The notes under the pieces: generated by a model
What the model was told of the DNA's origin: nothing
Database searches by the model: none
The model's input: only the letters and a program-made list of their open reading frames with translations
Position numbers and translations under genes: made by a program
Shown: positions 17,476-26,719 of the stretch, piece by piece
Numbering within the stretch: position 1 is the stretch's first letter
Layout: each line of letters opens with the position of its first letter
Assembly (NCBI RefSeq): GCF_000013665.1
Contig: NC_007912.1
Coordinates: 2,776,501-2,840,500, forward strand
DNA from: Saccharophagus degradans 2-40
Lineage (GTDB): Bacteria; Pseudomonadota; Gammaproteobacteria; Pseudomonadales; Cellvibrionaceae
Length of the DNA: 64,000 nucleotides
Direction: 5' to 3'

Positions 17476-19554
17476 CTAATCTCTTTTCGCAGTAAACGGC
17501 AAAGTATTCACTAAATTATCTAAAAATGATCCTGAACTATTCAAACTGTTCAAAATTCTTTCCATCGAAATAAACTGCTGAATAAGCCGTTCTTGGTAGG
17601 CTGTCATTCTGCGATCTAGTGAGGTTTGATCTTCATCTAAATCATCAAGATCACTTTCTAGGCTGTCTTCACGTAGATCAATCACTCCACCCGCTGTGAG
17701 AAAGCTAGTAATAAGCTCATCCAACTCTCCGGCAAAACCGCGAGAAAAATTAACTGTGCCAGTAGAGGAATTTTTACCAATAACCAGCGCTAAACCTTCT
17801 GCTGGCTCGCCCAGTTTTGGGAGCAACACATTACCAGACGCAAACCCTGCTACTCCATCTATGGTGCCGACAACGGTAACACCAGGTGTACCCGCTGCCA
17901 CCGCAAGACCTAAGTCGCTTGATGTCGATGCACTTGCTTCAGTTATTTCAACAGTCGAGCTAGCGCCATATTTATTAGAAGTAATATCAAATCGGTCGTT
18001 TATTGAGTCATAGGTTACTGTAACTGTAGCTGCGTTGGCTGCGAGCGTTTCGTCGGCATTTATTAACGTTTGCAGTGCGGCTGCCATTTCATCTTTATCT
18101 GCATATACAGCACTTGGAATAACTAGTGTATCCGAGGTATTACCATTTACGCTTATTTTGAAATCGTAAGTTTTTGCTGAAGAGTCAAAGTTCGGGAAGG
18201 TCGCTTCTGTATCGTCTATATCCCCGCCGTTATAATAACCTTGATCTGGTGCAGTCGTAATATTTACCTCGTACTCTCCTGCAGTGGTATTTTTCCCATA
18301 ACTATTAATAAATATTTCACCACTTGAGGAGTATGTGGTAGGTGCAAATAGCTTTTGAACATCTTCAAAGTTCGTATCGAAGGCACTAGAAAAGTCATCT
18401 TCGTCAATACTCAATGTTCCATCCAGTTCAGTTCGAATGCCCACATTAGTTAACGAAGTAAAATCAGAATTGCCAAGCCCAGGTATTGAGGAGGCGATTG
18501 TAGATCGAATTTGGGAGAGTATAGACTTGGCCAGTGAATCTTTAGCAAGCGATCCTGTAACGGTGGTTGTTTCGCCCTCGTCGTTTTCGACTTCAGAGGT
18601 ACCGAAAATAGGCTCTAACACTTCCAAAAATAGGTTATAGGCCTCCACAAAGTCGCGTATATTTTGTTCTGCAAAGGCTTTATCGTCAGAAATTGTTATG
18701 TTTATTTCTTCGCCTGGTGCCGCTTTTAATATATCTAAGGTTAACCCTTCTACAACATCTTCTACTTTATTGGTTTCTCTGGTTATAGCCAAACCGTTCA
18801 GCGTTAACGAGGCATCTTGCCCCCCCTGATTTTCGGTTAACTGAGATACAGTGGTATTAAACGCGAATCGAGACAAACCATTCGCATCTTCATTTGTAGG
18901 CGTACCGCCAGATTCCGCTACGGTTATTTCTAGTTCATTCGCTGCACCAGAAGCAGCTTTTATTTGCAATTTGTAGCCTGAACCGTCGTTTACAATGGTT
19001 GCTTGGATACCTGAATCTGAATTATTAATAGCGTCGCGCAAGCCAGAGAGCGAGTTATTGCTGCTGTCTATTACTATTTCTATCGCGTCTTCTTCTACAT
19101 CGGCAGAGAACGCTGTCATTTCTCCGTTTACATCGGTAGTTACAGCGCCTAAACGGATAGTTAACGTCCCCTCACCCACGGTATCGGTTATGGAGGCAAA
19201 AGACGTTGAGCTGAGAGATTGTGATTTGGCAATAGCGTTCACTTCAAACGTATAGGACCCAGTTTGCACATCTGTGCCTAACTCAACGGGTACCAATGCA
19301 TCGCTTTCTGTGAACGAAGCTGTTTTGCTAAATAAGCCTTCGGGGTCTGTTAATGTTTTAGTTGCATCTTTCAGGGTAGAAAGCGCACTTTTTAACTTGC
19401 CGAAATCAGATATTTTTGATTCTGTTAAATCGCGTGTTTTATCAATTCTATTTTGAGGGGCAGCTTTTTCAATACTGGTCAACTGCTTGACGAGGTTGTT
19501 TGTATCGATGCCAGAACCAGCACCAATCGACTGAATAATATTGTTGTCTATCAT
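17476..19554 (-). CDS. fliD: Flagellar filament cap protein FliD
   Basis: FliD forms the pentameric cap under which flagellin subunits fold. The N-terminus is the FliD_N domain (SGIDTNNLVKQLTSIE, APQNRIDKTRDLTESKI) and the C-terminus the FliD_C coiled coil (LDDLDEDQTSLDRRMTAYQE, LIQQFISMERILNSLN). At 692 residues it is far above the ~470 of Pseudomonas. The excess is in beta-rich inserts of the flagellin-hook-IN type, e.g. residues ~150-215 and ~460-560 (YDFKISVNGNTSDTLVIP). It starts at ATG 19554 after GAGGTGACAAT. Confidence 0.96.
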   Translation of the reverse strand: MIDNNIIQSIGAGSGIDTNNLVKQLTSIEKAAPQNRIDKTRDLTESKISDFGKLKSALSTLKDATKTLTDPEGLFSKTASFTESDALVPVELGTDVQTGSYTFEVNAIAKSQSLSSTSFASITDTVGEGTLTIRLGAVTTDVNGEMTAFSADVEEDAIEIVIDSSNNSLSGLRDAINNSDSGIQATIVNDGSGYKLQIKAASGAANELEITVAESGGTPTNEDANGLSRFAFNTTVSQLTENQGGQDASLTLNGLAITRETNKVEDVVEGLTLDILKAAPGEEINITISDDKAFAEQNIRDFVEAYNLFLEVLEPIFGTSEVENDEGETTTVTGSLAKDSLAKSILSQIRSTIASSIPGLGNSDFTSLTNVGIRTELDGTLSIDEDDFSSAFDTNFEDVQKLFAPTTYSSSGEIFINSYGKNTTAGEYEVNITTAPDQGYYNGGDIDDTEATFPNFDSSAKTYDFKISVNGNTSDTLVIPSAVYADKDEMAAALQTLINADETLAANAATVTVTYDSINDRFDITSNKYGASSTVEITEASASTSSDLGLAVAAGTPGVTVVGTIDGVAGFASGNVLLPKLGEPAEGLALVIGKNSSTGTVNFSRGFAGELDELITSFLTAGGVIDLREDSLESDLDDLDEDQTSLDRRMTAYQERLIQQFISMERILNSLNSSGSFLDNLVNTLPFTAKRD

Positions 19555-19652
19555 ATTGTCACCTCGTCAGCGACGCCTAGAAACAAAAACCGCGCTCTGC
19601 ATTAGCTGTTCCATTAGATATTCACGAAAGCTAACTAACAACGGCGCCTTCC

Positions 19653-19691
19653 ACAAGTGTAGCCCAAACCCCGCGGCTTGGGCTTACTTGT
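19653..19691. repeat. Long imperfect hairpin in the fliD leader
   Basis: ACAAGT-gt-AGCCCAA, a 10-nt loop containing CCGCGG, then TTGGGCT-t-ACTTGT. It lies between the predicted fliD sigma54 start (~19733) and the fliD ATG. It has no U-tract on either strand, so it is more likely a leader structure than a simple terminator. Confidence 0.55.
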
Positions 19692-19744
19692 AAGCTAGCG
19701 ATCTAAGTACCTAATTTATATAACCTAAAACTTCTATCATAGAA

Positions 19745-19760
19745 TGCACAAAAGGCGCCA
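19745..19760 (-). promoter_or_regulatory. Sigma54-type promoter before fliD
   Basis: On the minus strand TGGCGC-CTTTT-GTGCA, GG-N10-GC, closely similar to the fliE site. The leader to fliD would be about 180 nt. Confidence 0.65.
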
Positions 19761-19810
19761 AGTTTAGCTAAGCGCCCAAAATACACCCCCTCTATTGAGA
19801 CGAAGAATAA

Positions 19811-20209
19811 TTAACTGCGAACATTGAGCAACTGTAGCTCTCCGTCTTGCCTTAATCTTCTTGCAAGCTCAAGGAAAATATCCTCCGGTATCTGTCTAAT
19901 CAGCTCTCCAGACGTACCATCCAGCACTTTAATAACTGTTCGTTCTGAATCTTCGTCTACAGTAAACTGCAAATTCCTATTTACCGACTGAATAAAGTCA
20001 TTTACGTTGGTGACAGCGGTCTCAATAGTTTCTGAAGGTACTTTTGATACTGCCTCGCTATTAAGATTGTCGTCAGTTTGGTCAAGACTTTCCGGTTGTA
20101 GCGGCAATTCCTTACCGCTTACTTTCACTTGTGCATCCGTCGTCCCGCGTGATGAAGCAGAACCAGCCATTAACTGGCCGACAGGTAAAACAGATCTAAC
20201 TTCAGTCAT
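19811..20209 (-). CDS. flaG: FlaG family protein
   Basis: This is a 132-residue protein with the FlaG C-terminal pattern: VNDFIQSVNRNLQFTVDEDS, TVIKVLDGTSGELIRQIPED and LARRLRQDG. The N-terminal half is a low-complexity Ser/Gln/Glu spacer. FlaG lies between flagellin and fliD in Pseudomonas and Vibrio and influences filament length or stability; its mechanism is not well defined. The ATG follows TGAGGATTAACCC. The hairpin at 20231-20260 probably limits read-through from the flagellin gene. Confidence 0.92.
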   Translation of the reverse strand: MTEVRSVLPVGQLMAGSASSRGTTDAQVKVSGKELPLQPESLDQTDDNLNSEAVSKVPSETIETAVTNVNDFIQSVNRNLQFTVDEDSERTVIKVLDGTSGELIRQIPEDIFLELARRLRQDGELQLLNVRS

Positions 20210-20230
20210 GGGTTAATCCTCATTCAAAAT

Positions 20231-20260
20231 GGCAAAAGCAGGATCTATCCCACTTTTGCC
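20231..20260 (-). terminator. Flagellin 1 terminator / flaG attenuator
   Basis: GGCAAAAG-ca-GGAT-ct-ATCC-ca-CTTTTGCC is a fully symmetric hairpin with one internal loop. On the minus strand it is followed by ATTTTGAATG. It lies 51 bp after the flagellin 1 stop and 21 bp before flaG. Confidence 0.65.
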
Positions 20261-20310
20261 CACCTTCTATACGAAGTAAATCATTTAGACGCTAGGCCTA
20301 AGATTTTTAC

Positions 20311-22074
20311 TTACTGTAGAAGAGATAGAACTTGTTGTGGCCTAGCGTTAGCCTGAGCAAGCATCGCTTGCGAAGCTTGCTGTAGTACTTGCGCCCGACT
20401 TAGCTGAGCAGTTTCTGCAGCGAAATCCGCATCCACAACTCGCGACCTAGCAGCAGACGTATTTTCAGAAACGTTTGCTAAGTTAGAAACAGTAAAGTCT
20501 AAGCGGTTATTGATCGCACCTAAATCAGATCGAGTTGTGTTGATCTGCTCCAAAGCACTATCAATTACATCAATTGCCTTTTGCGCTGCCGAAGCAGTAG
20601 ATATGTTGATACCCGCTACAGAACCAGCACCTGCAGCCTCATTACGCTCTTGAAAACCAACCATACCAACTATGTTCGCGGCGGTTGCGTTATCACCGTA
20701 CTTAACTGATATTTCTCCACCTGTAGTAGAACTAAGCGCAATTCGGTCGGGGTCCCCTCCCACTTCGTAGGCAATTACACCTGTTTCAGCGGAAAGTTTG
20801 TTAATAGCAATAATAGCGGCATCTGCAGTAGCAGCGGCCGAAGCACCCGAATCGATTTGACCGATTTCTACACCATTAATGATTAAATCGCCTTCGTTTA
20901 TGGTGGTACCGGTTGTTGCTGTGGTAACCGTCACACCCAGCAAATTACCTTCGTCATCTTGCGCATCAATGCCTAGATCAGCCAAACCGGTTTCTGTAGT
21001 AAGGCCATCTCCTTTTTCAATTTTTACGCCCGCACCATCAGAGCTTGTATCGGTTACCACTAAACGGAAGTTATAGGTTTCATCGTTATCTGGGGCACCA
21101 GTCGCACCGGTATTCGTCGAGCCATCTTGAATCTGTAGACTTACTATGTTTTCGGCTGAAAATACCATTTTACCAGCGTCATTAACCGAAGCGGTAAGCG
21201 TGGTCTCTGCATTTACCTTGTCTATAAACTCATCAACACTAGTGGTACCGCCAATGAAGTAGTTCTGTGTATTCCCTGCTCCGTCAACAACAGTAAACTC
21301 GACCGTAGTTGTACCAGATAGAACACCACTACCCACCGAATCCATTTCCGCAGAAACTAAAGTAGATACCTCTGCGCCTTTACCTTCTAGCAAAGCGTTC
21401 ATAGTAGATAGTTTTTCATTTAGGGTGGAGCCTGCTGCCGCATCCGCCAAGCTAGTCATACTTACATCGTTAATTACTAACGTGGTAGCGGTTGTCGCTG
21501 CAGTAAAGAAATTCAACGCAGCTAAACCCGTTGAAGCTTCACCAATGATATCTCCACCTGAGCCACCAATCGAATTGGTGCTAAAACCACCAATTGAAAC
21601 ACCTATTGTCTCATTAGCTTCGGCACCTACCTGAAGGCTTACGTTTCCAAGAGAGCCATCAAGAATATTCTGACCGTTAAAAGCTGTGGTATCAGCAATT
21701 CGATCAATCTCTGCCTTCAACTGTTGAACCTCAGCGTTCAATGTAGCTCGGTCTGTATCTGAATAAATACCGTTCGATGATTGAATCGCTAGCTCCCGCA
21801 TACGCTGGAGAATGTTAGTTGTCTCGTCTAGCGCACCTTCGGCAGTTTGTATCATGGAGATACCGTCATTGGCATTACGTATTGCCTGATCAAGCCCTCG
21901 AATTGTGGAGGTTTGACGGTTAGAGATCGCTAAACCTGCGGCATCGTCTGCTGCCGAGTTAATACGCTTACCGGATGCTAAGCGCTCACTTGCTTGATCA
22001 AGTTCTGCGCCGGTTTTTAACATTTGTCGCTGAGCGTTTAGTGAAGAAATGTTACTGTTAACAACTAAAGGCAT
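20311..22074 (-). CDS. fliC: Flagellin 1
   Basis: This is a filament subunit of 587 residues. The conserved N-terminal D0/D1 region ([40 protein letters not shown]) and C-terminal D1/D0 region ([40 protein letters not shown]) bracket a variable middle of about 330 residues. The middle includes two flagellin-hook-IN-like modules. The start is ATG 22074, with GAAGGAGG 6 nt upstream; the longer frame adds a basic, non-homologous leader. A FliA-type promoter precedes it. A close paralog lies at 24377-26119. Confidence 0.97.
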   Translation of the reverse strand: MPLVVNSNISSLNAQRQMLKTGAELDQASERLASGKRINSAADDAAGLAISNRQTSTIRGLDQAIRNANDGISMIQTAEGALDETTNILQRMRELAIQSSNGIYSDTDRATLNAEVQQLKAEIDRIADTTAFNGQNILDGSLGNVSLQVGAEANETIGVSIGGFSTNSIGGSGGDIIGEASTGLAALNFFTAATTATTLVINDVSMTSLADAAAGSTLNEKLSTMNALLEGKGAEVSTLVSAEMDSVGSGVLSGTTTVEFTVVDGAGNTQNYFIGGTTSVDEFIDKVNAETTLTASVNDAGKMVFSAENIVSLQIQDGSTNTGATGAPDNDETYNFRLVVTDTSSDGAGVKIEKGDGLTTETGLADLGIDAQDDEGNLLGVTVTTATTGTTINEGDLIINGVEIGQIDSGASAAATADAAIIAINKLSAETGVIAYEVGGDPDRIALSSTTGGEISVKYGDNATAANIVGMVGFQERNEAAGAGSVAGINISTASAAQKAIDVIDSALEQINTTRSDLGAINNRLDFTVSNLANVSENTSAARSRVVDADFAAETAQLSRAQVLQQASQAMLAQANARPQQVLSLLQ

Positions 22075-22168
22075 GATACGCCTCCTTCTGTAGTTTCGAA
22101 TAACTAGCCGCAACGACTAGCATGGCCTCAAACAAGACAATTAATACATGTTGTGTCTGTTACCAATC

Positions 22169-22195
22169 TTTTCGGCCAAAGACAAAGAAACTTAA
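22169..22195 (-). promoter_or_regulatory. FliA (sigma28)-type promoter of flagellin 1
   Basis: On the minus strand TTAA, 15 nt, GCCGAAAA (7 of 8 in the -10). The start near 22162 gives an 88-nt leader. No GG-N10-GC site was found in this leader region. Confidence 0.65.
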
Positions 22196-22673
22196 ATACA
22201 ATTCTCGCAGCTCTGCAGGAGGCTTCAATATTGGCTAGCGCGCACCTCAAGTAACAAAATAACTAATACTTTCAAAAGGTTACATAAATCAAATACCAAC
22301 CCTACGATGCGATAACACGGGTTCAAGCCTCGTTCACACCCAAAATATTGTTAGACCAATTGATTTTTAAAAACTATTTTTTATTACGGATTGATTGATC
22401 CTTAATATTTGCGCTAGAAATCCGGCGTGCGAGCAACTTTATTTAACAATAAATCACCAAAAGTCAGTTTTTTGACTAAACTAATTGAGAGGAGGTTCTA
22501 TAGGTATATAGACCTAAATACCATTGAAGGTTTCCGCGATAACGAGTGTATTCTCTGCTTAGCCACCTACATTCCCTCCTAAAGAATTAGCGAATCTTTA
22601 AGCAGAAGCCCATAGCAGAAATAAATTTAATTAGCCCCATAGGCAACCGCCAACTTTATGGATATTTCGTACA
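22196..22673. other. Divergent gap between flagellin 1 and the TPR-SGNH gene
   Basis: No gene is visible. It holds the FleQ-type box at 22463-22476, the small inverted repeat TAGGT-ATATAG-ACCTA at 22501-22516 and the 13-mer TAGACCTAAATAC (22509-22521) also found at 13551-13563. A possible but weak sigma70 promoter (TTGATT, 16 nt, TATTAC) lies around 22360-22387 on the plus strand. Confidence 0.4.
22463..22476. promoter_or_regulatory. FleQ-type box between flagellin 1 and the TPR-SGNH gene
   Basis: GTCA-GTTTTT-TGAC has the same GTCA-N6-TGAC form as the site at fleQ. It is about 200 bp upstream of the TPR-SGNH start and about 390 bp from flagellin 1. Confidence 0.45.
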
Positions 22674-24302
22674 ATGAAAACAAAAAACGCTAAAAAAACT
22701 AATAAGCAACCGCTAACCCCTAAGCAGAAGCAAATAAGCGTACTACTAGAACGCGCTATGAAACACCATAATCAAGGTCAGCTTACACAAGCAGAGAACC
22801 TGTACAATGCTATTTTAGAAATCGATGAAAACAATGTAGATGCGAATCATTTGCTCGGTGTTAAGCACATTCAAACTCGGCACTTCGAAAAAGCATTACA
22901 CTACTTGAAAAAAGCTATAGCAATTCAGCCAAACAATGCATTACCTCACTACAACTTAGGGCTTGCCTACCAGCATATGTATGCGTGCGACAAAGCTGCA
23001 TCCAGCTATGAAAATGCAATTAGATGTAAACCAGACCATATAGAATCTATTTTAAACGCAGGCAGTATGTATATGTACCTACAAGACAGATACAATGCCG
23101 AGAAAAAATTTAGACGCGCAGTTCATTTGGCCCCCAATAGGCTTGATGCCAATAATAACCTAGGGTTGTGCTTATTCGAACAACATCAAAACAAAGACGC
23201 TAGAACGTATTTTATAAAAGCAATTGAAATAGCACCCAACAACCCTGAAGGTCACAACAACCTAGCATCCTTGGAGCAAAGCGAAGGTAATATTCTTGAA
23301 GCGATGGAAGCCTACAAAAAGGCAATTACTTTAAACCCATCGTACTACACAGCGATAAACAACCTAGCTTTTACTCACGAACGACACCTCGAGCTAGATA
23401 AAGCCAAAAAACTATATGAGGAAGCTTCGACAAGCCCAGAGCACGCTGTTATATCAAACACTACGTTGGCCACATACTGCTGGATAGACAACGATATAGC
23501 AGCATGTGAAAAATACTTAGAGACAACAATCGACTATTCAACTAAACCCTACTCCCCCAAACAAAATAAGTTTATTGTTGGCTATAGCCAATTTTTATTA
23601 GCTCTCATCGAAAACTATAAACTCGCGCCTATACCTTATTTAGAAACCGACGCCGCATTAGCACCCATTAGTATTGCCGGAGACAGCCACAGCCTAACCT
23701 ACGCCAACTTGACTATTCAAATAGAAAACGAGCTTTATAGGGGGGCACCAAAGTTAATGACTGGGTGTAAAGCGTGGCATCTAGCGAATGAAGCAGAAAA
23801 CGAATACAAGTTTCAGTTCAAGAAACTCATAACCAAGCAAGCCGAAAACAGCACATTATTAGTGTCGTTAGGAGAAATTGATTGCCGCAGCGATGAAGGC
23901 ATACTGGTCGCCTTTAAAAAATCGGCTAAAAACAAAAACCTATCTATCAATTTTAAAGACTCTAAAACGTTAGCCGCATTAACAAATCAAATAAGAGACC
24001 TGACCGAGCAATACTGTAAGTACGTCAGTGAAGCCTGTGCCACTAAAAACATTCAGGCCTATCTTTTTAACGTTCCTGCGCCACTAAAGGCTAACCTTGA
24101 CGAACAAGCTTTATACGAGTTACAAGTATTAATAGCCTCCTACAACCAATCTTTGAGTGAATCGGCTACTGGTTTCAAGAATATAAGTATTATTGATCTA
24201 TATTCAGTGACTAACGATTTGAATGGATTTAGCAGTGGGAAATATCATATCGATCAAGTTCACCTATCCCCCGCTATATGTGGAAAGATATTTGGCCGTT
24301 AA
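22674..24302 (+). CDS. TPR-repeat protein with C-terminal SGNH-hydrolase-like domain, possible flagellin-modification factor
   Basis: The 542-residue protein has a basic N-terminus, then about seven TPR units at ~20-290 (e.g. PNNALPHYNLGLAYQHMYAC, PNRLDANNNLGLCLFEQ). The C-terminal ~210 residues show SGNH elements in order: GDSHS at 336-340 with the candidate nucleophile Ser, GEID at 400-403 in the block III position, and DQVH at 527-530 carrying the Asp/His pair. No signal peptide is seen. SGNH domains remove or transfer acyl groups on glycans. The gene is the only plus-strand gene between two flagellins, a common place for flagellin glycosylation genes. Substrate and role are inference. Codons are A-rich compared with its neighbours. 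Confidence 0.82.
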   Translation: MKTKNAKKTNKQPLTPKQKQISVLLERAMKHHNQGQLTQAENLYNAILEIDENNVDANHLLGVKHIQTRHFEKALHYLKKAIAIQPNNALPHYNLGLAYQHMYACDKAASSYENAIRCKPDHIESILNAGSMYMYLQDRYNAEKKFRRAVHLAPNRLDANNNLGLCLFEQHQNKDARTYFIKAIEIAPNNPEGHNNLASLEQSEGNILEAMEAYKKAITLNPSYYTAINNLAFTHERHLELDKAKKLYEEASTSPEHAVISNTTLATYCWIDNDIAACEKYLETTIDYSTKPYSPKQNKFIVGYSQFLLALIENYKLAPIPYLETDAALAPISIAGDSHSLTYANLTIQIENELYRGAPKLMTGCKAWHLANEAENEYKFQFKKLITKQAENSTLLVSLGEIDCRSDEGILVAFKKSAKNKNLSINFKDSKTLAALTNQIRDLTEQYCKYVSEACATKNIQAYLFNVPAPLKANLDEQALYELQVLIASYNQSLSESATGFKNISIIDLYSVTNDLNGFSSGKYHIDQVHLSPAICGKIFGR

Positions 24303-24303
24303 G

Positions 24304-24334
24304 CAATTAAACCACCCTTTGGGTGGTTTAATTG
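24304..24334. terminator. Bidirectional terminator between the TPR-SGNH gene and flagellin 2
   Basis: CAATTAAACCACCC-TTT-GGGTGGTTTAATTG is a perfect 14-bp stem with a 3-nt loop, and the distal arm contains TTTAATT on both strands. It lies 2 bp after the plus-strand stop and 43 bp after the minus-strand stop. Confidence 0.85.
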
Positions 24335-24376
24335 TGTAATTCACATTCTTCCTAAACTATTCTTAACTGCCATTTA

Positions 24377-26119
24377 CTAACCCTGAAGTAACTGCAGCAC
24401 CTGTTGAGGCTGAGCATTCGCTTGAGCAAGCATTGCTTGCGACGCTTGCTGCAGCACTTGCGCTCGACTTAATTCGGACGTTTCTTTGGCGAAGTCGGCA
24501 TCTACAATTCGCGATTTAGCAGCGGATGTTTTTTCGGCTACGTTAGATAAATTCGACATAGTAAAATCTAAACGGTTATTTACCGCACCTAATTGCGACC
24601 TTGTCGAGTTAATCTGTTCTAGCGCCTTATCAATAACATCGATAGATTTCTGTGCGCCAGCAGCTGTACCAATGGATATACCCGATACAGATCCACCTCC
24701 CTCTGCAGCATTACGCTCTTGCAGACCAGTAGCAGCAAGTACGTTTGCTGCTGTAGCATTATCACCATACTCAATAGATATCTCGTCGCCCGTGGATGAA
24801 CGCAGACTTATTTGCGCAGTGTTACCACCCGTTTCGTACGCGACTACACCGGTATCATCAGAAACAGAATTAATCGCCTCTATTACTTCATCGACCGTTG
24901 TTGCTGCAACGCCAGTTTCAGTGAATGCTGGAATTGCCACGCCGTTAATGAGTAGATCGCCCTTTTGAATAGTGTTGGTAGATGTACTTGTGACGGTGGT
25001 ACCTGTTAAATTGCCATTGTCATCATGCACATCGATCCCTAACGCTTGTATATCGGCACCGTTAGCAGCGCCGACTTCAAACTTAACACCGTTCTTTTCC
25101 GCAGAGGTATCTGTTAGTACCAATGAGAAATTAGTTGTCACGCCCGTTGCAAGACCAGAAGCACCACTTGCATCCGTAACAGCAATTGATGTTCCATCAT
25201 CTTTACTTACAACTAACTTACCATCATCGTTTATCTTTGCATCCAATGTAGTATCTGAGTTAATTTTATCGCGTAAGTCTTCAAGACTATTGGTATCCGT
25301 TATTACGTAACTTTGGCTGTTGCCATCGCCATCAACCAACGCGAGAGTAAGAGAGCTAACTCCAGCTGTTAATACACCATTGCCAGGGGTGGTGCCCACA
25401 ACAGAAACTAGAGAAGAAGCGGTCGCACCTTTACCGTCTAGGTCAGCATTTATAATCGCCAATTTATCGTTTAACGTCGTTCCGTTAGATAAATCACTAA
25501 TGGCAGTATCGTTTACATAGAGCGTATGGGCGGCATCTGCAGTGTCAAACAGTGCAAGAGTGGTTAACCCAGCTGCAGTTTCTCCACCCACTATATCGCC
25601 AGAAGCTCCACCTAACGAAGAAGTATTAAACCCGGGTATTTCTAACGCGATTGTTTGGTTAGCTTCAGCACCTACCTGTAAAGAAACACTACCTAAACTA
25701 CCATCCAGCAGAGGTTGACCGTTGAAAGAAGTAGATTTTGCAATGCGATCCACTTCTGCTTTTAGTTGTTGTACTTCAGCGTCCAAAGTACTTCTGTCTG
25801 TATCGGAATAAATTCCGTTAGCAGACTGGATCGACAGTTCTCGCATACGCTGCAGAATATTGGTTACTTCGTCCAAAGCACCTTCTGCGGTTTGTATCAT
25901 TGAGACACCGTCGTTTGCATTTCGAACAGCTTGATCCAAGCCACGAATTTGAGAGGTCATTCGGTTCGATATAGCGAGGCCAGCAGCGTCATCTCGCGCA
26001 GTGTTAATGCGTTTACCAGATGACAATCGTTCCATTGCTTCACTCATATCATTGCCGGATGCCACAAGTTGTCGCTGTGCATTTAAAGCTGCGACGTTTG
26101 TATTAATAACTAAAGGCAT
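24377..26119 (-). CDS. Flagellin 2
   Basis: This second flagellin has 580 residues. Its ends are nearly the same as those of flagellin 1 ([40 protein letters not shown]-terminal [20 protein letters not shown]), while the ~330-residue middle is related but diverged. It also carries IN-like modules (e.g. LTLALVDGDGNSQSYVITD). ATG 26119 follows CAGGAGATTTGTT. Its promoter is sigma54-type, unlike that of flagellin 1. This recalls Vibrio, where the core flagellin FlaA is sigma54-dependent and the others need FliA, so flagellin 2 may be the earlier or essential subunit. Confidence 0.97.
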   Translation of the reverse strand: MPLVINTNVAALNAQRQLVASGNDMSEAMERLSSGKRINTARDDAAGLAISNRMTSQIRGLDQAVRNANDGVSMIQTAEGALDEVTNILQRMRELSIQSANGIYSDTDRSTLDAEVQQLKAEVDRIAKSTSFNGQPLLDGSLGSVSLQVGAEANQTIALEIPGFNTSSLGGASGDIVGGETAAGLTTLALFDTADAAHTLYVNDTAISDLSNGTTLNDKLAIINADLDGKGATASSLVSVVGTTPGNGVLTAGVSSLTLALVDGDGNSQSYVITDTNSLEDLRDKINSDTTLDAKINDDGKLVVSKDDGTSIAVTDASGASGLATGVTTNFSLVLTDTSAEKNGVKFEVGAANGADIQALGIDVHDDNGNLTGTTVTSTSTNTIQKGDLLINGVAIPAFTETGVAATTVDEVIEAINSVSDDTGVVAYETGGNTAQISLRSSTGDEISIEYGDNATAANVLAATGLQERNAAEGGGSVSGISIGTAAGAQKSIDVIDKALEQINSTRSQLGAVNNRLDFTMSNLSNVAEKTSAAKSRIVDADFAKETSELSRAQVLQQASQAMLAQANAQPQQVLQLLQG

Positions 26120-26212
26120 AACAAATCTCCTGTAACGTTTTAACAACGAAAACGCTGACTTAACAATAATCGTTTCGTGCTTGTTGTTTAAATATCAAGC
26201 TAACTGGTTAGT

Positions 26213-26228
26213 TGCAATGCGTGTGCCA
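26213..26228 (-). promoter_or_regulatory. Sigma54 promoter of flagellin 2
   Basis: On the minus strand TGGCAC-ACGCA-TTGCA matches the full consensus with GG-N10-GC. The leader is about 80 nt. Confidence 0.88.
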
Positions 26229-26719
26229 ACAAGGAAAAACCGACTTTTTACGGCTTTTAAAGGCGTTTTTATTAAAAGGCGGCAAGAGATGTAAACTAGA
26301 AGCGGCAACAATTTTCCACAAACCAGATACAAACAGCGAACATGAGCAATAAATAATAGAATCTAAAGGCGCTCAATATTACTGGCCTTGTTGGATTGAA
26401 TTAGATTGGACTGGATTTAATTCTTAAATAGTTATCTTGAATAAGATACATTGATTAGAACATTAAATAGGCACTTTAGCTTAATTAGCTAATTGATATC
26501 TTCACACGCTAAGTAACCAAGCCGCATGTTAAACACACGAGGTATTTTTTTACGGCTATAAATAATGGGAAGTAACAATAGAGCGTTTTTGAGGTATTAA
26601 CTAAGAAGTAAATGGATTTTATCTATTAAGTAAGAGCATATAGCGAAGAAACAAATGCATCTCTGCCAACTAATCTCAGCACAAAACCATTTATTCTACT
26701 AATACTCAAAGATACAGGA
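26229..26719. other. AT-rich gap between flgL and the flagellin 2 promoter
   Basis: I see no gene, tRNA or clear terminator in these ~490 bp. Around 26391-26422 there are three short imperfect repeats of the form TTGGATTGAATT. The space could hold activator sites for the flagellin 2 sigma54 promoter. Confidence 0.4.

Noticed and set aside
22675-24334. TPR-SGNH gene as a recent mobile insertion between the flagellins
   Set aside because: No transposase, terminal inverted repeats, target duplication or att-like repeats were seen; the A-rich codon use alone is not enough.
26241-26275. FliA promoter for flagellin 2 (TAAA...GCCGTAAA)
   Set aside because: The spacer is 13 nt instead of 15; the full sigma54 consensus nearby explains the gene.
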